Positions 35,429-43,034 of a stretch of 64,000 bases of DNA are shown piece after piece. The notes beneath the pieces were generated by a model that made no database searches, was not told the DNA's origin, and saw nothing but the letters and a program-made list of their open reading frames with translations. The position numbers and the translations under genes are program-made. Source of the DNA: DATLMR01 sp964615905 (lineage in GTDB: Bacteria; Acidobacteriota; Blastocatellia; UBA7656); the NCBI GenBank assembly GCA_964615905.1, contig CAZTUB010000005.1, forward strand, positions 62,001 to 126,000, written 5' to 3'. Position 1 is the first letter of the stretch, and each line of letters begins with the position of its first letter.

Positions 35429-35740
35429 GGTAGCCTCCATTTGAGCCCGTTGTTATTCGGGTGATTCTTGGACGAAAGCAAAGGGTAATGCGTGCCTCTC
35501 GCGACTAAATCAAAGTTTAAGTTCAGCCACATACTATCAAGATTCTGACCGCTACTTACCGCACCCTTTCGTTCGTGTTTAGTTGTTCTGGGTTTGTCGC
35601 ACAGGTAATCTTTAGTCCCTTGCGGGGGTTCGTGAAAATTACCTCACAAAACGGCGTGATTTTATGCCTGTTCCTTTTCTATGGCAAGGCCAAAATGGCA
35701 CTGAATGAAACATAAAAGATAACGCCGCCGGGTTATCGAG
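35429..35740 (-). promoter_or_regulatory. Intergenic region upstream of the FHA-protease gene
   Basis: This 312-bp gap holds the terminator of the preceding gene (35712-35737) and presumably the promoter of the FHA-protease transcript, but I see no convincing -35/-10 pair and no gene. Confidence 0.3.
35712..35737 (-). terminator. Rho-independent terminator of the zinc-ribbon gene
   Basis: On - the stem GATAAC pairs with GTTATC (35718-35737), is GC-rich inside, and is followed by TTTTATG. It starts 4 bp after the stop codon. Confidence 0.7.
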
Positions 35741-36670
35741 TTAAGCGCGCGTGCTGGCATCCCTCGGCGGAGGCTGAACCGGTTGCGCGTTTTCATCATC
35801 GTGTGTCATAAGCCCTGTCGTCCCTTCGGTCACGGACGGCGGCTGCGGCAGGGGAACTTCTCTCGCAAAAGGATCGGTTCGCGCACTGAAAGCTTCGGGA
35901 ACGGGCGGCAAGACCTGCTGTCGAGCCCCGGCAATCTGAGGCTGCGCGTTTGTCTCTTTAGTATTGATGGCCCGCTTCAAACGGCCCAGGCCGAAAAATG
36001 TCCCCGCGAGCCCAAGCGCGGCAAAGACGCCGAACAGTATCATCAGCACTGTGAAAACTTTTATCCCTTCGTCCCCTTTTAATCCGAAGACCAGGAACGC
36101 AAAAAATGCGAAAAGAAAGGCGATGCCGGAAAAGATCGCGCTCATCAAAAAGTTTGACTGTCCCGCTCGCGTCTCTGCCGCTATGCGCAACACTTCAAGC
36201 TCGGCGATGTCCGCAGAGATTGGCGCGCCGCACCGGCGGCAGAATTTGGAATCGTCCGTCGTGCCGACGCCGCAGCCAGAGCAGACCGTAGGCGTCGCGC
36301 GCGAGGTCGCGAGCGCGGCAATAGCCTTGGCCTCGCGCGACAGGATGCGCTTGTCGCCCTTCGTAAGCATCGGGTGCTTTACGACGTAATCGAAGGTGGC
36401 TCGCGTGGCGAACGCGCTGTCGGCTTTGAGCCGGACAGTGAGCGTCGCCGGGTAATCCATCACGTCGGAAGATGCCATGGCCTCGGCCCATCCTCGCGCC
36501 CCGCGCCGCCCAAGCACAACGGGCTCCTCCGCGATGATCGTGTAGCCGCACCTCTCCATCGCCGCTGAAATACTCGCTCGCACGGTTTCGATATTACCGG
36601 CGACGATGTGCGTGACATAGTGCCCGCTCGCGCCGCTGCTTTCCATTCCGAGCAGGTATTCTGTTGACAT
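35741..36670 (-). CDS. Zinc-ribbon membrane protein of unknown function
   Basis: 309 aa. The N-terminal ~125 residues form a soluble alpha/beta region (AGNIETVRASISAAMERCGYTII). A zinc ribbon CSGCG ... CRRCG lies at ~135-155, and two adjacent hydrophobic helices (~178-225; FLMSAIFSGIAFLFAFFAF and VFTVLMILFGVFAALGLAG) are followed by a Pro/Gln-rich tail. A good ribosome-binding site AGGAG lies 4 nt before the ATG. It is the first gene of the minus-strand signalling block but has its own terminator. No function can be assigned; the fold suggests a membrane-tethered regulator. Confidence 0.75.
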   Translation of the reverse strand: MSTEYLLGMESSGASGHYVTHIVAGNIETVRASISAAMERCGYTIIAEEPVVLGRRGARGWAEAMASSDVMDYPATLTVRLKADSAFATRATFDYVVKHPMLTKGDKRILSREAKAIAALATSRATPTVCSGCGVGTTDDSKFCRRCGAPISADIAELEVLRIAAETRAGQSNFLMSAIFSGIAFLFAFFAFLVFGLKGDEGIKVFTVLMILFGVFAALGLAGTFFGLGRLKRAINTKETNAQPQIAGARQQVLPPVPEAFSARTDPFAREVPLPQPPSVTEGTTGLMTHDDENAQPVQPPPRDASTRA

Positions 36671-36779
36671 CTCTCTCCTGTCGAGTCATTAACGAGCTTG
36701 AAGTGGTTTTACGCCGCAAGATTTTATCAGGTTTCAATATTCAATCCCAGCGGTCTCCAATACCGCCACAGCCTTCGGT

Positions 36780-36809
36780 TTGCCTACGGGCCGCGCCAGT
36801 CCATATAAT
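36780..36809 (+). promoter_or_regulatory. Promoter of rlmN, placed for a leaderless mRNA
   Basis: TTGCCT (36780-36785), an 18-bp spacer, and a consensus TATAAT (36804-36809). The predicted start site, about 7 nt downstream, is the A of the rlmN ATG at 36816. Confidence 0.6.
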
Positions 36810-36815
36810 TTTTCT

Positions 36816-37886
36816 ATGAGTCTTAGCACGCCCGACCCGAAGCCTGAGCTGCTCGGTATGACCGCCCAGGAGCTGACAGAGTTCATGCTGTCGCTTGGCG
36901 AAAAGCCTTACCGCGCCCGCCAGCTCTACCAGTCCATCTACCACCGCCGCATAACCGACTTTGACCGGATGACCGATTTGCCGAAGACGCTCAGGCGGAT
37001 ACTGGCCGACCGCGCGCATATCACTGATACGCGCGTGCGAGACGTCTTTCTTTCGCTTGACGGCACAAGGCGATTTCTTTTGACGCTTGGCGACGGTCGC
37101 GAAGTCGAGTCGGTCTTCATGCCCGAATCGCGCCGCGACACCATCTGCATATCGAGCCAGGTCGGGTGCCCGCTCGCCTGTGATTTCTGTATGACGGGCG
37201 TATTGGGCTTGAAGCGAAACATGACCGCGAGCGAGATAGTCTCGCAGGTCGTCGTCGTGCTGAACGAGGTTTACGGCCAGGGCGAGCAGACGCCGCACCG
37301 CACCAACATCGTCATGATGGGCATGGGCGAGCCTTTGTTGAACTACGATAACGCGATCAAGTCCGTAAGGATTTTTGCCGATCAAGAAGGGCTCTCCATA
37401 GCCGCGCGGTATGTGACCCTTTCGACCGCCGGGATAGTTCCGCGCATATACGATCTTGCGAAAGAAGAGGTGCGCCCGCAGCTTGCCATCTCGCTCACGG
37501 CGGCAAATGACGAATTACGCGACAGGCTCTTCCCGATCAATCGTAAGTACCCGCTCGCGGAATTGATCGAAGCCTGCCGCCTTTATCCGCTCAAGGAGCG
37601 CGAGCGTTTGACCTTCGAGTACGTGATGCTCGCGGGCGTAAACGACAGCCCGCGTGACGCTCGCGAGCTTGTCAGATTGCTTTCGAGGGTGAAGGCAAAG
37701 GTTAACCTTATACCGCATAATCCCGCGCCTGAGCTTCCGTACCTGGCATCTTCAATGGAGAGCATAATCGCTTTTCAAAAGGTGCTGACCGACGCGGCGC
37801 TGCCTTCATTCATTCGCCGCCCGCGCGGGCAGGATATATCTGCGGCCTGCGGCCAGCTCGCCGCACGCCACCAGGCGACAGCCTAG
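36816..37886 (+). CDS. rlmN: 23S rRNA (adenine(2503)-C(2))-methyltransferase RlmN
   Basis: 356 aa from ATG 36816 (an upstream in-frame TTG at 36780 lies inside the promoter and is rejected). It is a radical-SAM enzyme with the cluster motif C-x3-C-x2-C in VGCPLACDFCMTG, MMGMGEPLLNYD, YVTLSTAGIVP, and the C-terminal catalytic Cys in DISAACGQLA. It methylates C2 of A2503 in 23S rRNA and A37 of some tRNAs. The length is normal and all key residues are present. It is cytoplasmic and stands alone between the signalling block (-) and the 37940 gene. Confidence 0.93.
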   Translation: MSLSTPDPKPELLGMTAQELTEFMLSLGEKPYRARQLYQSIYHRRITDFDRMTDLPKTLRRILADRAHITDTRVRDVFLSLDGTRRFLLTLGDGREVESVFMPESRRDTICISSQVGCPLACDFCMTGVLGLKRNMTASEIVSQVVVVLNEVYGQGEQTPHRTNIVMMGMGEPLLNYDNAIKSVRIFADQEGLSIAARYVTLSTAGIVPRIYDLAKEEVRPQLAISLTAANDELRDRLFPINRKYPLAELIEACRLYPLKERERLTFEYVMLAGVNDSPRDARELVRLLSRVKAKVNLIPHNPAPELPYLASSMESIIAFQKVLTDAALPSFIRRPRGQDISAACGQLAARHQATA

Positions 37887-37939
37887 CTCAACCCCCAGGT
37901 CTTATCACTTAGAAATGCCCCGGGTCTGAAAAGAGGCAT

Positions 37940-39469
37940 GTGACAGATCGTTTTAGCGCCGCCGACGACGTTATCGGCGCGAAGCTTGAGCTTGAGCTTT
38001 TCTTCCTTGGCGGCGCGTTCGACCTGTACGAAGACCGCGCCTTTGTCGCTACAGTCGAGCCCGGTCATACGTCCGTAGAAATATCTTACGGAAAGCTCAT
38101 ACTGTCGTGCTGGGGCGAAGCGTGGTCGAGATCGTGGCGCGTAGTCGCGCACCGGTCGACCGCGAGCGGTTTTAGTCTCGAATGCGCAAGACAGTTGAAC
38201 CGCGCGCACTCCGTCATATCGCTCGAAAGAGCCTTCGGACGAGACCCGGCTGAAAGGGCGCGCTTTGTCACTCGCGATGAGTTCCCGGCGTGGCTCGCAA
38301 GGATGATCGAGGCTCGATTCACAGGTTGCCGCGTCGAGCCTGCCAAAACCCCGCGCGAAGCCGCTTACAACTTTTCCGCCCTCCACACACGGCTATTGAT
38401 GAGAAATCGCGGCTCGCACGCCCTCTGCCTCGGCGTCCGAAGCCAGGAGCCGCAAACGAGCGTTGACGCGCTGTTGGGGCAGGGGATTATGTGGCTCGAC
38501 GCGCACGCCGGTTCGCGCCCGTTCATCAACCGCTTGATGCTCTTTGTTCCGTGGGGGCGTGCGCTCAATCTCGCCACACGGCTCGCGCTTATCGACAGAG
38601 TTCCGGCCGAGGTTTCACTCTACGAATACGACGAGAAGCGCGAGTCGATAAGCTCTGTTGCCCCGGTCGATCAAGGCGATCTTTCCGACAATTTGAAGCG
38701 CGCTTCACGCGGGGCGCTCTGGCCGAAAGAGCCTCGGCTTGACCGGGAAGCCGCATCGCTCGTCGAGCGAATAGTTCAACTCGCGCCCTCGCATATCGAC
38801 ACCGTATTTAGAGAAGGTCGCGTAAAGATGATGATTCGCGGCCTTGAGTTTGCCGAACTGTCTGTGAAGCAAAGGCGAGGGTGGTTCATGGGCCAAGGCG
38901 GGAACGTGAGCCTGAGCCAGGCCACCTGGCCCGACCTGGAAAGGTTGGTTCGGAAGATAACGCGCGTGCGGAGCGGAAATTCCGATTGCCGCGACCACGA
39001 ATTTTACCGCGCGCAAGCCGAGCGGTGGCTTGAATCGCTCCTCAAAAAGGATATAACCGTGCTCGATGCGCGGCTCGACCCGCTACACGTATACTCGCAG
39101 GTCCCTGCGTACAGAGGCGAGAAGCGAGCCTACATAGACCTGCTCGCTGTGACAGGTGAAGGCAGGCTCGTAGTGATTGAGTTAAAAGTTTCCGAAGACG
39201 CGGAACTGCTCTTTCAAGGGCTCGACTACTGGGCGCGCGTCGAGTGGCATCGCAGGCGCGGCGACTTCGAGCGGCGCGGCTATTTCAAAGGGGTGAGTCT
39301 CCTAGACCTGCCGCCGTTGCTCTACCTTGTCGCGCCGTTGTTTCGTTTCCACGCCGCGACTCGTCTGCTCGCGCGGACGATAAGCGACCGCGTCACGGTC
39401 TGTCGCATAGGGATAAACAGCGACTGGCGCGCAGCCGTACGCGTGCTTTTGAAGGAGCAGTTGAGCTGA
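37940..39469 (+). CDS. Unknown protein with a PD-(D/E)xK nuclease-like C-terminal domain
   Basis: 509 aa from GTG 37940 (AAGAGG just upstream). I do not recognise the first ~330 residues, which have mixed alpha/beta character and no signal peptide. Residues ~345-509 look like a restriction-endonuclease fold: after YRAQAERWLESLLKKDITV comes RAYIDLLAV with Asp400, then VVIELK with Glu414 and Lys416. This gives the D-x13-E-x-K spacing of PD-(D/E)xK nucleases (DUF91/NucS-like layout). No phage, toxin or restriction partner is adjacent. It could act in DNA repair or be a non-catalytic DNA-binding relative; the assignment rests on motif spacing only. Confidence 0.7.
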   Translation: MTDRFSAADDVIGAKLELELFFLGGAFDLYEDRAFVATVEPGHTSVEISYGKLILSCWGEAWSRSWRVVAHRSTASGFSLECARQLNRAHSVISLERAFGRDPAERARFVTRDEFPAWLARMIEARFTGCRVEPAKTPREAAYNFSALHTRLLMRNRGSHALCLGVRSQEPQTSVDALLGQGIMWLDAHAGSRPFINRLMLFVPWGRALNLATRLALIDRVPAEVSLYEYDEKRESISSVAPVDQGDLSDNLKRASRGALWPKEPRLDREAASLVERIVQLAPSHIDTVFREGRVKMMIRGLEFAELSVKQRRGWFMGQGGNVSLSQATWPDLERLVRKITRVRSGNSDCRDHEFYRAQAERWLESLLKKDITVLDARLDPLHVYSQVPAYRGEKRAYIDLLAVTGEGRLVVIELKVSEDAELLFQGLDYWARVEWHRRRGDFERRGYFKGVSLLDLPPLLYLVAPLFRFHAATRLLARTISDRVTVCRIGINSDWRAAVRVLLKEQLS

Positions 39470-39490
39470 AGCGGGGTTGAATTGAGACGG

Positions 39491-39556
39491 CAACGCGGGT
39501 ATCCAGTTATATGGACTCCTTTTGATGAATCCAGATAACCAGACACCCGCGTTGCT
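39491..39556. repeat. Imperfect 26-bp inverted repeat after the 37940 gene
   Basis: Arms 39491-39516 and 39531-39556 pair in 22 of 26 positions around a 14-nt loop; the outer 11 bp (GCAACGCGGGT) are perfect. It resembles the large palindromes elsewhere in the window in size and position, but shares no sequence with them. It is followed by TGTTTTCCC, so it could serve as a terminator on +. Confidence 0.65.
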
Positions 39557-39623
39557 GTTTTCCCTTGTTCGCACTGGCCGGCCCGGCACAGGTGCCAGAC
39601 CGGGATGGTTAATGCAAGTAGTC

Positions 39624-39773
39624 TTAGACTACGGTTCGGCGACCACTCAACAAGTTGAAGATGAGCACAATCGCCGCGACGACCAGCAGCAGGTGAATCA
39701 AACCACCGCCGATGCCGCCGATCAGGCCTAACAGCCACAGTACCAAAAGAATTACTAGAATTGTCCAAAGCAT
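39624..39773 (-). CDS. Lmo0937-family small membrane protein
   Basis: 49 aa. It begins MLWTILVILLVLWLLGLIG, followed by a Gly-rich turn (GGIGGG) and a second hydrophobic helix (LIHLLLVVAAIVLIFNLL), ending SGRRTVV. This is the typical Lmo0937/DUF5670 pattern of two short membrane helices. AAGGAG (39780-39785) lies 6 nt upstream of the ATG, strongly supporting the call. Family members are often linked with stress response, but the function is unknown. It is followed on - by a GC-rich gap. Confidence 0.85.
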   Translation of the reverse strand: MLWTILVILLVLWLLGLIGGIGGGLIHLLLVVAAIVLIFNLLSGRRTVV

Positions 39774-39815
39774 GATTTTCTCCTTACCCTCCTAAAGATG
39801 TTGATTAAGCGATTA

Positions 39816-40034
39816 TCAAGCCGCTGCCTCTTCGGCCCAATCAATCGCGTTCATACCGGTTTCCACTCGTGTGAGGTGTATGACTGCGGGCGCGCTCGTT
39901 TGCTCAACAGCTTCGACAACCGGTGTCGAAAGGTATCGGCTGATTCCTAAAAGAACCAGTTCAATCACCAGCCCCCCAATAGCAACCGCTAGCGCCGTCA
40001 TGATCAACCCAATCCCTATTGCCAGAATCACCAT
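39816..40034 (-). CDS. Small membrane protein of unknown function
   Basis: 72 aa from the ATG at 40034, which has GGAGGT 8 nt upstream; ATGs at 40040 and 40052 would add 2 or 6 residues. A strongly hydrophobic N-terminal half (VILAIGIGLIMTALAVAIGG, then LVIELVLLGISRYL) is followed by a soluble, acidic tail ending WAEEAAA. It lies 42 bp upstream of the Lmo0937-like gene on the same strand, so the two tiny membrane proteins may be co-expressed. No family recognised. Confidence 0.55.
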   Translation of the reverse strand: MVILAIGIGLIMTALAVAIGGLVIELVLLGISRYLSTPVVEAVEQTSAPAVIHLTRVETGMNAIDWAEEAAA

Positions 40035-40224
40035 CGTCATCCACCTCCGCATCTACATTCTGCAACCGGTATTCCAATCCTTGGCCGCGCGCGGTGCTGT
40101 TCGCTAAACGCTAGATTTATTAAGAGGATAATCAGGCGAGACCGATTTTCGGGTCGAGCGTCAATCGATTTTTGAATCTTTTTCGGACGGCGCGAGAAAA
40201 TCGTCACGTATCAGTTTAGGACTG

Positions 40225-40311
40225 GGGGGCGGAGCGCCGGGCTGGAGAGTATACGAGACCAGCCTTCATAAGAGACCTGGTTGGCAGACCATCCGCCGAG
40301 CGCTCCGCTCC
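40225..40311. other. Structured intergenic element (possible three-way junction RNA)
   Basis: An outer stem of about 12 bp (around GCGGAGCGC 40229-40237 with 40300-40308) encloses a second perfect stem, GGCTGG 40240-40245 with CCAGCC 40259-40264, and a small TGGT/ACCA hairpin near 40278-40290. It lies 7 bp past the stop of the FtsX-type permease (- strand). There is no T-run and no open reading frame. Confidence 0.45.
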
Positions 40312-40317
40312 TCGTCT

Positions 40318-41574
40318 CTATTCATACCTGAGGCACTCGATGGGGTCGAGGCGCGAAGCCTTGCGCGCGGGCCAGACTCCGAAGATAAGGCCGACCGCTA
40401 TTGAGACCGTGAGCCCCGCGATGACCGCCCACACGGGGATTGATGAGGGAAGGGCCGGCAAGAGCAGGCCGAGCAACTGGCTTATGATGACCGCCAGCAC
40501 CACGCCCGCGAAACCGCCGATGAAGGTCAGCGTCATGGCTTCGATCAAGAACTGGCGGACTATATCGCCCTTGCGAGCGCCTATGGCCTTTCGTATGCCT
40601 ATCTCTTTCGTGCGCTCCGTGACGGAGACGAGCATGATGTTCATCACGCCTATGCCGCCCACCAGAAGGCCGACGCCCGATATAGCGATTGCGATCAACC
40701 CTACGGCTGCGGTGATAGAGTCGAACTGTTCGATGAAGCGGTCGGCGGTGTTGAGGTCGAAATTGTTCGGCTCGTTGTACTTTACCCCGCGCTGGCGGCG
40801 GAGAATGTCTTCCACCTGATCGAGCGCGACCTTCAGCTGGCCCGAGTGCGCGCGTATGAGCATCATCATCCACTCGCTTTCCGGCGAAAGCTTTCGCGCG
40901 GTTCGATAAGGGATGAAGATCGCGTTGTCTTCTTCGTTTTCGCCGAACAGCCCTGTCTTTCTCTTCTCCAGCACGCCAATGACATCGAAAGGCTTGCCCG
41001 CAAGATATACCTGCTCGCCTATGATCTGGCCACGGTGCGGAAAGAGGGCCTCGGCCACGTTTATGCCCAGCACCATGACGTCGCGGCGGTGCTGGTCGTC
41101 GATCTCTGTGACAAAGCGGCCTTCGGTCAGGCTCACGTTCGCAATCTCTGCGTAACTGGCCGAGACGCCCTGTAGATCGCCGCGCTTATAGGTAACGCCT
41201 TTGTATGTGACGGTCTTATCGAAATTCCAGCTGATGAAGGCTATCGAGGCCACGTCGTCTACGGCGGTCGCGTTCTGGCGTATAGCTTCAGCGTCTTCGG
41301 GCGTGAGCGGCGGGCGCGCCCACTCTTTTCGGTCGCGGTTGCCGACCGAAATCCCTGTCGAGAGGTGAAATGCCCAGATATTGTTTGTGCCGTACTCCTC
41401 TATGTACTGTATCAGGTTGCTGCGCAGACCCGTGAGGATTGAAGAGATCGCGATTACCGTCATGACCCCGATAACGATGCCGAGCATAGTCAGGAAGCTG
41501 CGGAACTTGTTCGCTCGAAGGTTATCGAACGCCATCAGCACGGTCTCTTTTGGAAGTATTGATTTGATCTTCAC
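40318..41574 (-). CDS. MacB/FtsX-type ABC transporter permease
   Basis: 418 aa from a GTG start. It has the classic MacB layout: N-terminal helix (~25-45) within FRSFLTMLGIVIGVMTVIA, a large periplasmic domain, then three C-terminal helices including GVLVGGIGVMNIML-like sequence and the conserved RTKEIGIRKAIGARKGDI coupling segment. It ends WPARKASRLDPIECLRYE, the standard terminus. It probably works in mechanotransmission or efflux of peptides, lipoproteins or drugs, and needs an ATPase that is not next to it. It follows the paralogous permease by 22 bp. Confidence 0.87.
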   Translation of the reverse strand: MKIKSILPKETVLMAFDNLRANKFRSFLTMLGIVIGVMTVIAISSILTGLRSNLIQYIEEYGTNNIWAFHLSTGISVGNRDRKEWARPPLTPEDAEAIRQNATAVDDVASIAFISWNFDKTVTYKGVTYKRGDLQGVSASYAEIANVSLTEGRFVTEIDDQHRRDVMVLGINVAEALFPHRGQIIGEQVYLAGKPFDVIGVLEKRKTGLFGENEEDNAIFIPYRTARKLSPESEWMMMLIRAHSGQLKVALDQVEDILRRQRGVKYNEPNNFDLNTADRFIEQFDSITAAVGLIAIAISGVGLLVGGIGVMNIMLVSVTERTKEIGIRKAIGARKGDIVRQFLIEAMTLTFIGGFAGVVLAVIISQLLGLLLPALPSSIPVWAVIAGLTVSIAVGLIFGVWPARKASRLDPIECLRYE

Positions 41575-41596
41575 GGTGCGCCTCTCGCTCCTGCTC

Positions 41597-42841
41597 TTAG
41601 CTCTTGGTCAACGCGACAATAGGGTCGAGCCGCGCAGCCTTAAACGCGGGGTATATCCCCGCGACGACTCCGATGACGCTGGAAAAGGCCAGCGACAGAA
41701 ATACGTAAATTATTGTGATCGTCATCGGTATGGGCGTCGTCGCGCTTATGACCCAAGAGAGCGCCGAAGCCAGCAGAATCCCGATTGCGCCGCCGAGCGC
41801 GCACAGGATCGAAGACTCGATCAAAAACTGCACGAGTATCTGCCGCTTTGTGGCCCCGAGCGCCTTGCGCAGCCCTATCTCGAACGTTCGCTCGGTGACC
41901 GATACGAGCATTATGTTCATCACAACTATCCCGCCTACGAGCAGAGAGATCAGCGTGATGGGAGTGACGACCATCGCTATGCTGCCGGTGAACTCGTCCA
42001 CCTGATTGTTAAGCTCTTGAACATTCACAAGCCCGAACGTGTCCTTCTCGTTGCCTCTTAGCTTGTGGCGGTTCCGCATCGCGGTGCGGGCCTCTTCAAT
42101 CGTGGCCAGAAACTGCTCGCGGGTGTTCGCCTTGCCGTGGAGTTGTATGCTCTGGCGGCGGCCAAACATCCGGCCGTAGGTGGTAAGCGGGATGTATATG
42201 TGATTGTCGAGCGAGTTGCCGAACATCGAGCCGCGCTTCTCCTCGACGCCCACGATTCGCAGCGGGATGTCGTTGACTTTTAACTCGCGGCCTATGGGGT
42301 CGACGCCGGGGAAGAACTTCTCTTTTATGTCGTAGCCGATCACGCAAACGAGCGAGGGGTTATCCACCTCGTGCGGCAGGATGAAGCGGCCTTCGACTAT
42401 TGTCTTGTCTTCGATCTTGTCCATGTTGGCGGTGACGCCGTTTACGCCTGTCGAGAAGATCTCCTGCCCGTCTTGCTTCAGATCGACGCGGGTGCTGGCC
42501 TGCGCCCCGACCTCCGAGCAGTTCGCGCAATGCTCGCGGAGCCATTCGAAGTCTTCGAGGTCGAGCCGCTTGTTGCGGCGGTCCATCTCTTTCCACTCTT
42601 CTTCGGTCACGTTCCCTGAGCTTGCCATGCGAGCGATCATGAAGTGGTTGACGCCAAGCACCTTCGACACGCGCTCGATGACGTAAGAGTTAAGCCCGCC
42701 GATGGCGGCGCCCACCACGACGACCGACGCAACGCCAATGATGACGCCTAGCAGCGTGAGGAACGCGCGCAGCTTGTGAGCAAAGATAGATTGCAGGGCA
42801 ATCTTGGCCGCGTCTGTGTAGAAAGAGTAAAAACTTCTCAT
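41597..42841 (-). CDS. MacB/FtsX-type ABC transporter permease, paralogue
   Basis: 414 aa with the same topology as the next gene: an N-terminal helix in LRAFLTLLGVIIGVASVVV, a periplasmic MacB-like domain with a CANC pair (EHCANCSEVGA), and three C-terminal helices with ERTFEIGLRKALGATKRQI. The two permeases probably form a heterodimer. No ABC ATPase or membrane-fusion protein lies beside them. A -10-like TATAAA sits 7 nt upstream of the ATG, so its mRNA may be leaderless. Palindrome copy C lies 100 bp upstream. Confidence 0.86.
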   Translation of the reverse strand: MRSFYSFYTDAAKIALQSIFAHKLRAFLTLLGVIIGVASVVVVGAAIGGLNSYVIERVSKVLGVNHFMIARMASSGNVTEEEWKEMDRRNKRLDLEDFEWLREHCANCSEVGAQASTRVDLKQDGQEIFSTGVNGVTANMDKIEDKTIVEGRFILPHEVDNPSLVCVIGYDIKEKFFPGVDPIGRELKVNDIPLRIVGVEEKRGSMFGNSLDNHIYIPLTTYGRMFGRRQSIQLHGKANTREQFLATIEEARTAMRNRHKLRGNEKDTFGLVNVQELNNQVDEFTGSIAMVVTPITLISLLVGGIVVMNIMLVSVTERTFEIGLRKALGATKRQILVQFLIESSILCALGGAIGILLASALSWVISATTPIPMTITIIYVFLSLAFSSVIGVVAGIYPAFKAARLDPIVALTKS

Positions 42842-42941
42842 AAAATATTTTATAGTCCGAAAGTTCTGCGGATACCTGTGTTGTACGAGCCAGTTGGCCA
42901 GGATGTTTAGGAAAAGTTCTGGCTAAACGCGAACCGAGAGC

Positions 42942-43034
42942 CGTGAACCGTGAACCGTAAACCGTGACAAGCCAGAGTAGAGCGGTAGACCGGGCATCTC
43001 TCCTCTTGTCACGGTTTACGGTTCACGGTTCACG
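42942..43034. repeat. Heptad-arm palindrome, copy C (contains the stop of the CapK-like gene)
   Basis: Perfect 30-bp arms at 42942-42971 and 43005-43034, identical in sequence to copy A, with a different 33-nt loop. The right arm is translated in the minus-strand gene: its last five codons (VNREP) and TAA stop (43016-43018) are inside the arm. Confidence 0.92.

Noticed and set aside
37883..38386. 167-aa minus-strand frame opposite the 37940 gene
   Set aside because: Antisense shadow of a long GC-rich gene; no ribosome-binding site or recognisable domain.
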